Part shown: in pieces, positions 59,797 to 60,120 of the stretch
Layout: each line of letters starts with the position of its first letter
How positions within the stretch are numbered: the stretch's first letter is position 1
Assembly: GCA_003247575.1 (NCBI GenBank)
Contig: QJZC01000054.1
Location: forward strand, 1 to 60,120
Source of the DNA: Pseudomonadota bacterium
GTDB taxonomy: Bacteria > Myxococcota_A > UBA9160 > SZUA-336
Direction: 5' to 3'
DNA: 60,120 bases
Made by a program: the position numbers and the translations under genes
The notes under the pieces: model-generated
Told to the model about the DNA's origin: nothing
Databases searched by the model: none
Seen by the model: the letters and a program-made list of their open reading frames with translations, nothing else

Positions 59797-60120
59797 GATG
59801 ACCTCCCGTCGCACACGGAACTGTGTGCGTGAGAGTCATTGTCGGAGCTCCGATCGAACGGCGGAGCATCGCTCGGTCCTCGCAAACTCGGGTCCAGAGC
59901 TACCGCGAAGCGGTTTCGTTCAACAAAGGGCTTCCAGTCGGACGTCTGCCATCAGGGCGTTTCCGACGGTGGTACCATTCTGGCAACATCAATCGGGACC
60001 CGGTGGTCAGCGGTGGCATGGCAGCCGCCGCTGAAGCCCGGGCGTTGGGAGGCGCAGCGTGCAGCCTCTCAGCGGGAGGTTCGATCAGTCCAGTATCCCG
60101 GTCGCCGTCGATCATGCGCA
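59797..60120. other. Right edge, no recognisable gene
   Basis: A 71-codon minus frame (59900-60115) and an open plus frame run here, but neither has a family pattern or convincing ribosome site. Confidence 0.35.

Noticed and set aside
59900..60115. 71-codon minus frame at the right edge
   Set aside because: No recognisable motif and no upstream context; it may be chance.

Overview
The window is high-GC DNA, probably from a Gram-negative bacterium of the deltaproteobacterial/Myxococcota type. This is an inference from three things: a secreted outer-membrane-type beta-barrel protein, remnants of a large Ser/Thr-kinase protein, and the mix of cellulases, GMC dehydrogenases and lipid-type polyketide enzymes. 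The gene style favours GTG/TTG starts and 4-bp stop/start overlaps. No rRNA, tRNA or CRISPR array was seen.

Region 1 (1-16 kb) is catabolic and accessory. It holds a partial gene leaving the left edge, an exported cyclase-family protein, and a three-gene unit with a putative Cys/His amidase (2.9-4.3 kb). Next comes a minus-strand operon DUF2760 - Hsp70 - Hsp70/DUF3731 (4.9-10.0 kb), whose third gene appears to start at CTG. A YqjG-type glutathionyl-hydroquinone reductase follows, then two exported cellulases (CBM2-GH5 and GH6).

Region 2 (about 10.0-10.8 kb and 15.8-21.3 kb, plus the right edge) is a gene graveyard. It has fragments of a GH5 cellulase, LanC-like protein, DUF2878-like protein, Ser/Thr kinase, acyl-CoA synthetase, alpha/beta hydrolase, two or three transposases, a sugar-symporter start and a tyrosine recombinase. 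Several have lost internal segments but kept both ends. Four copies of a 130-140 bp repeat lie in or beside such junctions.

Region 3 (22.1-36.2 kb) is one long plus-strand operon. It encodes a lipocalin-like protein, two GMC dehydrogenases with a CX5CX3CP iron-sulfur-type motif, two small subunits without an export signal, a ferritin-like protein, two TIM-barrel sugar isomerase/dehydratase proteins, a glycogen-debranching-type glucosidase, a GH63-type glucosidase and a nitrobindin-like protein. I infer an oxidative glycoside or oligosaccharide pathway: dehydrogenation, rearrangement or elimination by the TIM-barrel enzymes, then hydrolysis.

Region 4 (36.7-55.0 kb) begins with two FtsX-type permeases. 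A lipid/polyketide-like cluster follows: two free-standing acyl carrier proteins, an alpha/beta hydrolase, a GT1 glycosyltransferase, a membrane-anchored zinc-finger methyltransferase, an SDR and a condensation-type acyltransferase. A convergent 1435-residue KS-AT-DH-PPTase-like synthase comes next, then a second methyltransferase paralogue and an OafA-type acyltransferase. The likely product is a glycosylated, acylated and methylated polyketide or hydroxy-lipid, comparable in logic to heterocyst glycolipid or PUFA synthase systems, but the set is not one I recognise. An M28-like peptidase, a type-B carboxylesterase and the truncated recombinase finish the window.
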